Shown one piece after another: positions 55,543-64,000 of a stretch of DNA of 64,000 nt. Under the pieces are notes generated by a model, which made no database searches, had not been told where the DNA came from, and saw only the letters and a list, made by a program, of their open reading frames with translations. The position numbers were made by a program, and so were the translations under genes. The DNA comes from Botryosphaeria dothidea (lineage: Eukaryota > Ascomycota > Dothideomycetes > Botryosphaeriales > Botryosphaeriaceae). The DNA lies in assembly GCA_011503125.2 (NCBI GenBank), contig WWBZ02000082.1:1674001-1738000 (forward strand), given 5' to 3'. The first letter of the stretch is position 1. Each line of letters starts with the position of its first letter.

Positions 55543-56055
55543 TCACGAGCCCCGGTAAGTTGTGTAGTTGAATGGCCCCAGCAGAAGCGGAACGTGGTAG
55601 TGTTCCTCGCGCCCGCGCACGACAAACTTGATCTCCACCTCGGGAAAAAATGCCTTTACGCCCTTCTGCTCCCAGTACGCCTTTGTCTCGAACTTCAATG
55701 ACCATACCATCTCCGCGTCCTCCCCAACCTCCTCGTGTGCCTTGCTGTTGCGGAAGATCTCCTCGAGCGTGGTAGGGTCGCCCGCCGGAGCTACCCATCC
55801 AGTGACACGCCCATCGCTGTTGGTCGTCGCTGCGAGAGGCGTGCTCGGGCCGTACGGGGCCAGAAGGGTGAGCGTGACGGGAATAGAAGCGGCGGGGCGA
55901 CCGGCTGTCGTGTCGAGGACGTGGCAGGTGATCGGTGGGCGCTTCTGGGACATGGCGGTGGAGGTTTGTTGGGTCTTTGCGGCAGCTGAGTTGTTGGCTA
56001 GTTGCGATGCGATTGCGACAGCGCGATTGACTGCGTGCGGTTGCGGCTTGGGCAT
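55543..56055 (-). CDS. 5-hydroxyisourate hydrolase (transthyretin-like)
   Basis: A single exon of 170 residues. After a 36-residue leader comes ITCHVLDTTAGRPAASIPVTL, GRVTGW, YWEQKGVKAFFPEVEIKF and the exact C-terminal signature YRGS, all HIUase hallmarks; the His/Arg/His/Ser set is present. The enzyme hydrolyses 5-hydroxyisourate, the product of urate oxidase, on the way to allantoin. The leader has RAVAIASQL, close to a peroxisomal PTS2 except for Ala at the second position, which would place it with peroxisomal urate oxidase. An alternative start exists at the Met before SQKRPP (residue 35). No other purine-degradation gene lies in the window. Confidence 0.93.
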   Translation of the reverse strand: MPKPQPHAVNRAVAIASQLANNSAAAKTQQTSTAMSQKRPPITCHVLDTTAGRPAASIPVTLTLLAPYGPSTPLAATTNSDGRVTGWVAPAGDPTTLEEIFRNSKAHEEVGEDAEMVWSLKFETKAYWEQKGVKAFFPEVEIKFVVRGREEHYHVPLLLGPFNYTTYRGS

Positions 56056-56989
56056 CGGCGAAGATTCGCGGAGTGAAGGATGTGTTGCAACTGCTTGATT
56101 GGAGAAGTGCGGGACGGGAGCTTTAAAGGGCGAGGAGGTGACGCGCGAGGTGGTTTGTCAATTGCCTAGCCAAACTGTCGATTTGTTTGATACGGACCCC
56201 GCCGTCAGACCCCGCAGGTCTCCGCCAGCATTGACACTGCGAGACTGACTCGCCATACATTATTCATGCCACAAAGCTTGAGACTGTATTCTTGCTTTGT
56301 CATTCATGCATGCAGAGTAAACTACGGCTGCAAAATTAGGTTGGAGTCGACATTGCATCCCTAACAGCGGTGTTCCTGGTTATTTTCCCATTGCAATCTG
56401 GGATTCGACTTGGTTGAAACTTTATCATACGTCACTAAAAGAGCTTCGCATATAGTAAACAGCTGTCATCCAGACTACACTGAAGCTTCCTTAATCGTTT
56501 TTGCTAAGAATTATATGTACAAGATATCGAAGCAAACCGTGACTGTGCACGGTTGATAGAGTAGCGTCATGTCGAATAGTGAAGCAAGTCACACAGGAGC
56601 CTGACCGTGACGAAAAGTGCGCCACCGGAATCCAGCCCTTACCAATGTTCTCGCTACAATTGAAGACGCATAGACATGTAGCTTTTCGAAGAGCGCATGT
56701 CTAACATCGATAGCCCGAAGAGGAAATGATATTAAAACGAATCGCTGCCCCTGGAGTACGCAATGCAAAAAATGCAACTCTGGAGCCAGGGGCTAAGTCA
56801 ACGCCTTGTAAACGCCTTTTTTTTTTTTGGAAAAATAGTCCCCGCTAAGCCGGATATCGATATCAGTGTGATAGAACTCATTACGCGTTACCTTTCCGTC
56901 CATAGAAACTCCAACCCCGATGCGCCTAAATTACGTTAGCTGTTGTTCATCATTGAAAACTGCTGAAGTACCTGTGACTCTAACCAATA
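56056..56989. other. Intergenic, 930 bp, AT-rich
   Basis: Promoter of the leftward hydroxyisourate hydrolase gene and 3' flank of the leftward FHL1-like gene. AT-rich from 56200, with a 12-base T run near 56819. A small hairpin, ACAAAGC..GCTTTGT, is at 56271-56300. No gene seen. Confidence 0.42.
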
Positions 56990-59900
56990 TCACTCCTCGA
57001 CCTTTGGCTTTTTGGCTTCACTATCATGCTCTCCAGCTGGATCTCCATCCAGGCTTCGCTTCACACCGGCTGTTGGATTGTTCCCCGGCGCTGGCGATGG
57101 CCTCTTCCCAGCAAACGACACAGACCCTGGTGCCGAGGCTGTCGCAGACACAGGCGTTCCCGGCTTGGGACTACCACCCACCGGAGTCAGCGCCTCAACG
57201 GGTGGAGGTACAGGCGTGCTGGTTCCATTTGCGCGCGGGGGCACTGCCTTTGCCGAGACTGGCACCGGGTTCTGCGTCGGTTGAGAGGTAGGAGAAGGTG
57301 CCGGTGGGGCATTTGAAGGGGTAATGGAGGTTGAAGGTGGAGCTTGGGAAGGATTGGTCGGAGAAGTTGTAGACGTGGCTGGTGCGCTTTGTGATGTCGA
57401 TTGGTTCGAAGACGCCGTAGTAGACTGATCATCCTGGATTTTTGACCAAGTCATGCTAGGTGTCGGCACAGCGCCAGATGCAGCGCCAGGTGTTGCACCC
57501 TGCATCTGGGACGAAAGTGGTGCCGGCTGATGGACTTGGCTAGGTTCAGAATTTTGATGAGACGTTTGGGTCGTGGCTGGTTGAGAGACAATTGAACCCG
57601 ACGCCTCATTCTGACCTTGCGCAGCCTGGCCTGCGGAGAGCTGACTAGTTGTAGGTTGGCTGGGCGTCGGAGCAGGAGCCTGACTTGTGGCACTGCCATT
57701 GATCTGCGTAGGTCCAGATGAGGCTGGATGTGGCGCAGGTGCTCTGCCAACGCGTCTCTCAGCTTCCTCGACCAAGTAGCCGTAGTTAAACTTCTTCAAC
57801 ATGCCCTTGACTGCTTCTTCGATGTCTTTCTCATCCTTGAGATCCAGTCTAGCACTCTCGTCCAGCTCTTCCTCCTTCGAGAGATACCTTTCTGGGAAAA
57901 GAGCACGTTCCAAGCCACGATCAGTGAGTTTCACGATCTCGTCACGGGTAAGCTTGCGTTTAAGCATGGCATGAGCGTTTCTGATGTAGTAGTCACGGAA
58001 GTTGTTCAGCATCGGAGCATATGGCGCGGAATCTGAGTACAGATTCGGCTTCCGTGGTGGAATAGGTTCGTTGGACGGATGATTGACAGACACTGGCGTA
58101 GGCATGACGCTGTGTTGTCCTGGGTGTTGCTGAGTTTGAGGCATGCCTGGTTGGCCCGGCTGCGCTTGAGGTGGGCGCGGAGGATAACCCGGCCCATTCG
58201 CAGGAGGTGAATAAGCTGGTGCGCCCGAAGTGGGGTATGGCGAAGGACTAGCGGTCGCATATGAGGTCGCAGAAGGAGGATGTGAGGAAGAGGCCGAGTT
58301 TGGTGGATAGGACATGGAAGGTGCAGCTGCGGGAGCTCCATAAGGCGAGGCTCCATAAGGGCTGGGATATGAAGGTCTTGCTCCGTTGGGGGGTCCATAT
58401 GGCGGCCTATGTTGAACCGGCTGCGCAGCTTGTCCAAGGGGCTGCGAGCCATAGGGCGATTGATAAGTGCGTGGCTGAGCTGCGGCATACGGGGGTTGTC
58501 CTGGAGCTGCCGGTGGTCTTGGAGGGTATGGCCCGGGGGGGTGGTGGTAATTTGCTGCTGCATGAGACATTCCGTACGGGGACTGGTGGCTAGGAGGATA
58601 GTATGGCCTGGCTTGGGGCTGTGGTGGGGGGGTCACCCTCTTCCTCCTCTCCTTCTCGATGGAAACCCCAGGATTGATGGCCCAGAGCCAACCCTTTCCT
58701 TCCTTTTCGGCCTTGCGAAAAGCATCATGCTGACCCAGGTTATGGCGGACACTGCTTTGCCAGCCCGTTGTTCCAGTCTTGAATTTGTAGTACGGATACT
58801 TGCGCTCAATAGCACTGTAGATCTGTTGTAGGTTGAGCTTTCCTTCCTTAGAGTTCGAAATGGCCTCATGAATGAGGACGACGTAGTTTGCCGCCGGCCG
58901 TTGAAGCTGTTCTTCTGTGTAGTCTGATTCCTTCATTTCGGGGGACGGTGTGCGCAAAGGCCTGGACATCTTGACCGATTTCTTCTCAGCACCTTGGCCT
59001 TCACCGTCAGGTCCTGCGGATTCGCCCTCAGCGCCTTCACTCTTCGGCTTCTTGTCCGCTTTGCCCTCTCCGTCCTTCTTCTCCCGTGGACGAGTAAGAT
59101 CGACCTTTGTGATTGATTCTGGATCAAGCCCAAGCTTCCTGGCTTTCTCGGCCTCCTTCTTGCGGCGCATGATTTCGGCCTTCTCACGTTTCGACATGAT
59201 ACCGTCTTTCGGCGGACGGCCTGGACCTTTCTTCCTCTCAATGATTGTGCCAGGCTCGAGACCAAGCTTCTCAGCTTCCTCAGCAGTGAGGACGCGTCTG
59301 CCGCTGCTGTCTTTGTTTGTCTGTTGCTCGGCTTTCTTCTCCTCTTTCTCTTTGCCACCTTCAGTCTTGATCTCATGCTGTGGTATTTCTGTGCTTGGTT
59401 GAGGCACATCTTCAGGGGGAACAATATTGACCTGCGAAGTCGCTTCGCTCTTTTCTTTTGGCTTGTCAACTGTTTTCGAAGGTGCCTTGGACGCAGTCTT
59501 CGAGGCGGTCTTGGATGCGGTCTTCTCCTTCTTCTCCTTCCTCTCCTTCTCCTTCTCCTTCTCCTTGTCTTTCTCCCTCTCCTTCTCTTTATCTTTCTCC
59601 CTGTTCTTCTCCCTTGGAGCTTCTTCAGACTGATTGACGTTCTGGGCCTTGGGTGTCGTCTTTCCAATGAGCTTGGCCTTGGCTTCCTGCTTCGCTTTAA
59701 ACTTCTCTTTCTTCTTTTTCTTCTTGAGTCGAGCCTCCGCTTTAGATCCTTTCGCTGTCGCCTGCTGGGCTGGTTGCTTAAGCTTCAACTTCAACTTGAC
59801 CTTTGGCAGACGTTCGTGCTCCCGGTACTCGTCTTCTGGATCATCATCAGCAGAGAACTCCTCCTCCTCGGAATCCCATCCATATGCATGCGGGCTGAAA

Positions 59901-61585
59901 CCGTATTGCTCTGCGTAGCTGAAGCCATCATCGTCGCTCTCTTCGTCGGCAACGATGCTCTGGCCGCGTCCGTCCTCGAAATTGAGACTGATACCACCGC
60001 TGATGCTATCAGAGCCCTCCGAGCGTACATCGTCGTCTGCTGAAGCGTTCGGAAGGCGAAACATGATAGAGACGGCGCCAATCTGGATTTTGTCTCCGTC
60101 GTGAAGCTCAACTGCATCGTTTTCCGGCATGTAATGGACTTCATTCAAGAAAGCACCGTTCCTGCCGAGGACCTTCATTTCGAAAACCTGGTTGTCAAAA
60201 CTATAGTAGATCTTGAGATGTTTCCTGGAAATGCCCTTGTGGCCGACGGGACCACTCTCCGACATCGGCGGATGTATGGGAACGAGAGGGACTTCGTAAG
60301 GATCTGGGAGGAAAGAAGATGTGTCGGGCTGAGATTGAAAGACAAGTCCGTTGTAATCTATCGGTTCAAAAGCATTGCTGTCGGCGATGGAACTTTTCCG
60401 TGAAGGACGTTGTGAAGATGAGCTTGTCGATTTGGACTCCTTTTTCTTCTTCTTCCGCTTCAGAGGTGCAACGTTGACGTGATAGTCGTCTCCTCCCATG
60501 ATTCCACCACACTCGCTGAGATTGCTCCGGCAGACACTCGCAACACTAGGTGCAGTGGGTCTCATGGGCGTTTGCGGACCTTCTCCTACGCTGCCAGCCA
60601 CTTGCTGTTCCTGAAGCTCCTCCTGGTTACGCCTCCTCATTTCCTGCCGGAATGCGCGTGCATCTCTTCCTAGTTCCACCGCGTACGTTGTCATGTAAAA
60701 ATCTCCGTCGGGAAACTCGAGCTTGGCGAAAGCACATTGCCGACTGTCCTCAACTTGAAGGCCGGAGTGTGATGATAGAGGATAAACGGTGTCGAGCATA
60801 TCCGGAGGTATTGCCAGAGAATTGGGTGGCTCAACATCCATGCTACCGTAGTAGCCTTGCAAATTGGGTGCCTCCATGAGCACTCCACTCGGTGCTGGCT
60901 CGCCACTCAGATCTTGGGGTGCAGAGACGAAGGGATCTGGTAGATTTCCAACATCGGTGATAACGTTGTTCTCCTCAGTTGTTTGCTCTGTAGCCGGGAG
61001 AGGATCGATTTGGCCGGTGGGCTGATTGTCAGCAGGCGTCTCTGCAGACAAAACTGAATCGTCAGGTTTTGTGACGTCTGGCAGCGCGGTTTGCTTTTCG
61101 TCAGGCGCTTGTGTTTGTGCGCCAACTGAGCTGTCCTCCTTCGCCGCTTCTGCCTCCGCTTCGCGTTGCGTGCTTATGGCTGGTAGGTGTTCACTGGCGC
61201 CTTCCGCAGCTGGCGCAGGCGTTGGCTGCTTCGCATCCACCGCGTCCGATTGCGCTGGGTCGGCAGGCTGCGCGTCGGCGACGGCAGGTGGCCTCTCTAC
61301 GCCTTCCATCACTGTCGCGTCCGGCATGGTGCCGCCGGGATTGGTTGTTGTCTCTTTCTCCTCCATCATGACGGCGGTTTCGGCATCGGCATCTTGCGTC
61401 GCGAATGCAGAAGGACACGCATACGGCGGGGAAACGACAGTTGAGGTAGACACAGGCGGGGTTGTTTGCCTGCTCGTGGGCCGTCTGCGACTGCGCTCTC
61501 GAGCGTCAGTGAGGTCTGTCCGGGCGGAGTGAGCCAGCAGCGCAGAATCGCAGTCGCTGCGGGTTGGGGACGCTGGAGCGATCAT
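56990..61585 (-). CDS. FHL1: FHA- and forkhead-domain transcription regulator, FHL1-like
   Basis: A single exon of 1531 residues. An acidic Pro/Ala-rich N-terminus is followed by an FHA domain whose first strand (AFAKLEFPDGDFYMTTYAVELGRD, about 285-308) is separated by about 125 residues from the rest (GHKGISRKHLKIYY, FLNEVHYM, DGDKIQIG, to about 510). A Lys/Glu repeat region spans 595-720, an AT-hook-like KKGPGRPPKD is near 786-795, and the forkhead domain covers about 894-982 (ANYVVLIHEAI, GWQSSVRHNLGQHDAFRKAEKEGKGWLW). The rest is Pro/Gln/Ser-rich. In yeast, FHL1 binds ribosomal-protein promoters and its FHA domain recruits IFH1 or CRF1 under TOR/PKA control. No intron is needed; the low-complexity CTT runs lie inside this frame. 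Confidence 0.91.
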   Translation of the reverse strand: MIAPASPTRSDCDSALLAHSARTDLTDARERSRRRPTSRQTTPPVSTSTVVSPPYACPSAFATQDADAETAVMMEEKETTTNPGGTMPDATVMEGVERPPAVADAQPADPAQSDAVDAKQPTPAPAAEGASEHLPAISTQREAEAEAAKEDSSVGAQTQAPDEKQTALPDVTKPDDSVLSAETPADNQPTGQIDPLPATEQTTEENNVITDVGNLPDPFVSAPQDLSGEPAPSGVLMEAPNLQGYYGSMDVEPPNSLAIPPDMLDTVYPLSSHSGLQVEDSRQCAFAKLEFPDGDFYMTTYAVELGRDARAFRQEMRRRNQEELQEQQVAGSVGEGPQTPMRPTAPSVASVCRSNLSECGGIMGGDDYHVNVAPLKRKKKKKESKSTSSSSQRPSRKSSIADSNAFEPIDYNGLVFQSQPDTSSFLPDPYEVPLVPIHPPMSESGPVGHKGISRKHLKIYYSFDNQVFEMKVLGRNGAFLNEVHYMPENDAVELHDGDKIQIGAVSIMFRLPNASADDDVRSEGSDSISGGISLNFEDGRGQSIVADEESDDDGFSYAEQYGFSPHAYGWDSEEEEFSADDDPEDEYREHERLPKVKLKLKLKQPAQQATAKGSKAEARLKKKKKKEKFKAKQEAKAKLIGKTTPKAQNVNQSEEAPREKNREKDKEKEREKDKEKEKEKERKEKKEKTASKTASKTASKAPSKTVDKPKEKSEATSQVNIVPPEDVPQPSTEIPQHEIKTEGGKEKEEKKAEQQTNKDSSGRRVLTAEEAEKLGLEPGTIIERKKGPGRPPKDGIMSKREKAEIMRRKKEAEKARKLGLDPESITKVDLTRPREKKDGEGKADKKPKSEGAEGESAGPDGEGQGAEKKSVKMSRPLRTPSPEMKESDYTEEQLQRPAANYVVLIHEAISNSKEGKLNLQQIYSAIERKYPYYKFKTGTTGWQSSVRHNLGQHDAFRKAEKEGKGWLWAINPGVSIEKERRKRVTPPPQPQARPYYPPSHQSPYGMSHAAANYHHPPGPYPPRPPAAPGQPPYAAAQPRTYQSPYGSQPLGQAAQPVQHRPPYGPPNGARPSYPSPYGASPYGAPAAAPSMSYPPNSASSSHPPSATSYATASPSPYPTSGAPAYSPPANGPGYPPRPPQAQPGQPGMPQTQQHPGQHSVMPTPVSVNHPSNEPIPPRKPNLYSDSAPYAPMLNNFRDYYIRNAHAMLKRKLTRDEIVKLTDRGLERALFPERYLSKEEELDESARLDLKDEKDIEEAVKGMLKKFNYGYLVEEAERRVGRAPAPHPASSGPTQINGSATSQAPAPTPSQPTTSQLSAGQAAQGQNEASGSIVSQPATTQTSHQNSEPSQVHQPAPLSSQMQGATPGAASGAVPTPSMTWSKIQDDQSTTASSNQSTSQSAPATSTTSPTNPSQAPPSTSITPSNAPPAPSPTSQPTQNPVPVSAKAVPPRANGTSTPVPPPVEALTPVGGSPKPGTPVSATASAPGSVSFAGKRPSPAPGNNPTAGVKRSLDGDPAGEHDSEAKKPKVEE

Positions 61586-61922
61586 GAAATCTCAGGCTTG
61601 GCGCCGTCTTCCGAGGATTATCCTGCCCTGGGCGGCGGGCGGGTCGTCAGTTTTGTTGTCTCGCCGAGCCGCCAACTGGACCTCGCAGCGGGCGGTGAAC
61701 GAAGAACGGCCTGGCCTCTTCGCTGGTCGACAATCCTTGTGTGACGCTCTTTTTGTGTGCGTACACTGAGGGTTGCGCTTGATCTTTGTCACCTGCAGAG
61801 GCACCAAAACGCATTGCGACGTCTTCGCAGACTGGAACAGTCATCATCATCCTACCAGCCATAAGCAGCCCCTACTCACGTCCTAAACCGTTGGGAGCCG
61901 CAACCAAAGACATCCAACTGCA
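61586..61922. promoter_or_regulatory. Shared divergent promoter, 337 bp
   Basis: A short spacer between the start codons of the leftward FHL1-like gene (61585) and the rightward 2OG-oxygenase gene (61923). Both promoters must lie here, which suggests shared control. No specific site is assigned. Confidence 0.5.
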
Positions 61923-62761
61923 ATGCCACCAAAGGGAAAGAAGAAAGATGCTGCCCCTCCTGCTGCGAAAACTTCTACCTCCCAGCCAGAGCAGCGCCCG
62001 CCAAATTGGCCACCTTTCAAACCGCTCATTCCCAGCGCAGACCTCTCGCTGCAAGAAATATTACCGGGTCAAATTGTGACAGTGCCCAATTTCTGGCCAT
62101 CTACGCTCTGCAAAACTTATGTATCGTTTTTGTCTTCCTTGCCTCTTACAACCACTCCAGGCAAGCCGAAGAAAGGCGAAGCAGTGCGAGTGAACGATCG
62201 TTTCCAAATCCAGGATCCGGCATTCGCCAAGCGGCTTTGGGAAGAGACAGCATTAAAAGATATTGTGCTTGGCAATGTCCAAGCGGAGGATGGGTTACAG
62301 TTATCTCAGGAAGAAAGGAAAGAACTCTGGGGTGGAGAAGTGGTTGGGCTGAACCCCAACATCCGAATCTATCGCTACTCAAAGGGACAATTTTTCGATC
62401 AGCATTGTAAGATGCCCCTGGAACTGGCCGACTGAATTGTAGCTGAATAGCCGTAGATGATGATTTCAACAACGTCCTTATTCCTGGAGAAAAGGACATC
62501 CAGGCGCGGACAACTTGGACACTGCTTCTTTACCTCACTGCTCCAACCACGGGGTGCATTGGAGGTGAGACGGTCTTCTACCCAGATCCGCCCAAGAAGG
62601 CATCGAAAAAGGATCCACCACCAGAGCCGATTGCTGTTGGTCTTGAGGTTGGTATGGCACTGCTTCACAAACATGGGGCAGATTGCATGCTGCATGAAGG
62701 TAGAGAAGTTCTTGCAGGAGAAAAATGGGTCATTCGTAGCGATCTTTGCATCCGTAGGTAG
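61923..62761 (+). CDS. 2OG-Fe(II) oxygenase, prolyl-4-hydroxylase-like
   Basis: Two exons (61923-62406, 62457-62761) give 262 residues. A Lys/Pro-rich start is followed by the domain with VPNFWPSTLCKTYVSFL, a double-stranded beta-helix including NIRIYRYSKGQFFDQHYDDFN with the iron-binding His-x-Asp split by the intron, TTWTLLLYLT, GGETVFYPD, the second iron His near LLHKHGADCMLHEG, and the 2OG-binding Arg/Lys in KWVIRSD. No signal peptide is seen, so it is probably cytosolic or nuclear. It should hydroxylate a protein (or small) substrate with O2 and 2-oxoglutarate; which one is unknown. The intron has a GTAAGA donor; the joined frame ends Ile-Arg-Arg. Confidence 0.87.
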
Positions 62762-63535
62762 AACTAGCATGAAAGGCTACTGTCTGTAAATACGGTCGGT
62801 CTTGGCTGGATAGCCGCTAACGTTGAGTTGTGAGGACTCTCAATCATCAACGAGCGTTGAGGCCGAGCAGCGATGCCATCTGCGACTGTGGGCGTGAAGC
62901 CTAATGATAGACTTGCGCCTGCATGCCGGTTGACTTCTGCCCAGAATTATCTGTGAGCTGTTGCAAGGCGCTGCGAAGTTCAAAAAGGGCTACGCCCGCG
63001 GATAGGGCATACAACTTGCGATGACCCCGCAGCATTTGACAGGGCCCTATAAATTGAGTGAGACACGGCAAGTGGCATCTAGAACAGCTTAAGAACGTAG
63101 CACAAATGAGAAGTGCTAAATAAGCTCTGCGCGGGAGATGGATCTGGGAAACTGGCAATGACCTCTCTGAGTTCCGGATTTCGGGCGAGCAGAGTGTTTT
63201 GTTGACGCGATAGGCAGATGGACCAGACCTGTCTTGGCACTGTTTTAATCGCGGCCGAAAGTTGGCAGCACACACCGCCAAGTCACGGCTCTTACTTTTT
63301 GGCGGTGAGGCCCCAGCGCAAACAACGTGTTGGACCCTTGCAAGCGGCAGAGGCGCGTCGACCTCATCCAACGGACGCGACGACAACACCAACGAGCCTC
63401 GACGAAGCACCGTCCGCCTCCCGCTTGAAGCTCTGCGCAGAGCTACACGTCCACGGCGCGCAAGCCCTTCTCGACAACCGCCGCCCTTGCATCGATCAGC
63501 GCCATCAGTAGACAAGCTTTGACCAGCCTACCATC
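62762..63535. other. Intergenic, 770 bp
   Basis: 3' flank of the oxygenase gene, then the ARP1 promoter with a CT-rich leader after 63300. A 204-codon minus frame at 62901-63515 has no recognisable domain and overlaps plus-strand frames. Confidence 0.42.
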
Positions 63536-64000
63536 ATGGGCTCCAGACTCCTCAACGCACCCATTGTGCTCGACAATGGAAGTGGAACAATCCGAGCGGG
63601 CTTTGCAGGCCAAGATCTGCCCAAGTGCTATTTCCCGTCCTACGTCGGCCGTCCCAAGCATGTCAGAGCTCTTGCTGGAGCTCTGGAGGGTGACGTCTTC
63701 ATCGGACCGCGGGCACAAGAGCTGAGAGGGTTGCTGAAGATCAACTATCCATTGGAGCACGGCATAGTTACGGACTGGGACGACATGGAGAGGATATGGC
63801 AGTATGTCTACGCAGAGGAACTGAAGACAGTGAGCGAGGACGTGAGTTTCTCCATGGCGCCTGCGATTTGGGCTATCTGGCATTTTATTTGATGTTTTGC
63901 GGTTTTCACTATCTGAACTTTGCTGACCACGACTCCAACCTAGCATCCTGTCCTTCTCACCGAGCCACCGCTGAACCCGCGCACCAATCGTGACACTGCT
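63536..64000 (+). CDS. ARP1: Actin-related protein 1 (dynactin centractin), partial
   Basis: Two exons are visible (63536-63841, 63944 to the right edge). The first 102 residues read [18 protein letters not shown], the phosphate-1 loop of actins, then [47 protein letters not shown]. The next exon starts with [19 protein letters not shown]. The [10 protein letters not shown] insertion and [14 protein letters not shown] identify ARP1 rather than actin. It builds the filament of dynactin, the cofactor of dynein in nuclear migration and vesicle transport. The rest lies beyond the window. Confidence 0.95.

Noticed and set aside
59324..60043. Leu-rich plus-strand frame resembling membrane helices
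   Set aside because: It is the antisense of Lys/Glu codons (AAG/GAG read as CTT/CTC) in the FHL1-like gene, which always yields Leu/Phe runs.

Overview
The window is nuclear DNA of a filamentous ascomycete (Pezizomycotina). The evidence is short GT..AG introns of about 45-75 nt, pyrimidine-rich leaders, CFEM/Pth11-like receptors, Zn2Cys6 and AtfA-type regulators, and secreted GH3/GH35 enzymes. A Dothideomycete is my best guess, but that is inference. I see no rRNA, tRNA, CRISPR, plasmid or viral module. Twenty-five protein genes are proposed. Twenty-one have a recognisable family and joined exon models. Gene 1-51 is cut by the left edge and ARP1 (63536-64000) by the right edge.

Layout. 1-7 kb: a 5' gene fragment, a small tail-anchored ORF, low-molecular-weight tyrosine phosphatase, a 58-residue Cys-rich membrane protein and a protein with a C-terminal zinc cluster. 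7-15 kb: a secreted histidine phosphatase, eIF3 subunit i, NADP-isocitrate dehydrogenase with a mitochondrial leader plus an internal start, and a short-chain reductase of the versicolorin/naphthol reductase type. 15-24 kb: secreted PhoD alkaline phosphatase (nine exons) and a sugar/polyol MFS transporter (eleven exons). 24-43 kb looks accessory: secreted GMC oxidoreductase, CFEM-Pth11-like receptor, cytochrome P450, divergent GH3 glycosidase, F-box/ankyrin protein, a tandem pair of small secreted Cys-rich proteins and GH35 beta-galactosidase. 43-64 kb is mostly housekeeping: DUS1, a 3.6 kb gene-poor stretch, an F-box protein, an AtfA bZIP factor, 5-hydroxyisourate hydrolase, an FHL1-like FHA/forkhead factor, a 2OG-Fe(II) oxygenase and ARP1.

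How they relate. The two secreted phosphatases suit phosphate scavenging. GH3, GH35, GMC and the sugar transporter suit plant-polymer breakdown and sugar uptake. The P450, GMC and SDR genes are tailoring-type enzymes, but no PKS, NRPS or terpene synthase lies here, so a metabolite cluster is not supported. AtfA, FHL1, eIF3i and DUS1 are core stress, ribosome and translation functions.

The most novel non-coding signal is a dispersed element of about 215 bp with imperfect terminal inverted repeats. Copies lie at 23547-23761 and 48152-48368 in opposite orientation, and a core-only copy lies inside the longest intron of phoD. Mismatches between the inner arms of the 48 kb copy are all transitions, as expected after repeat-induced point mutation.
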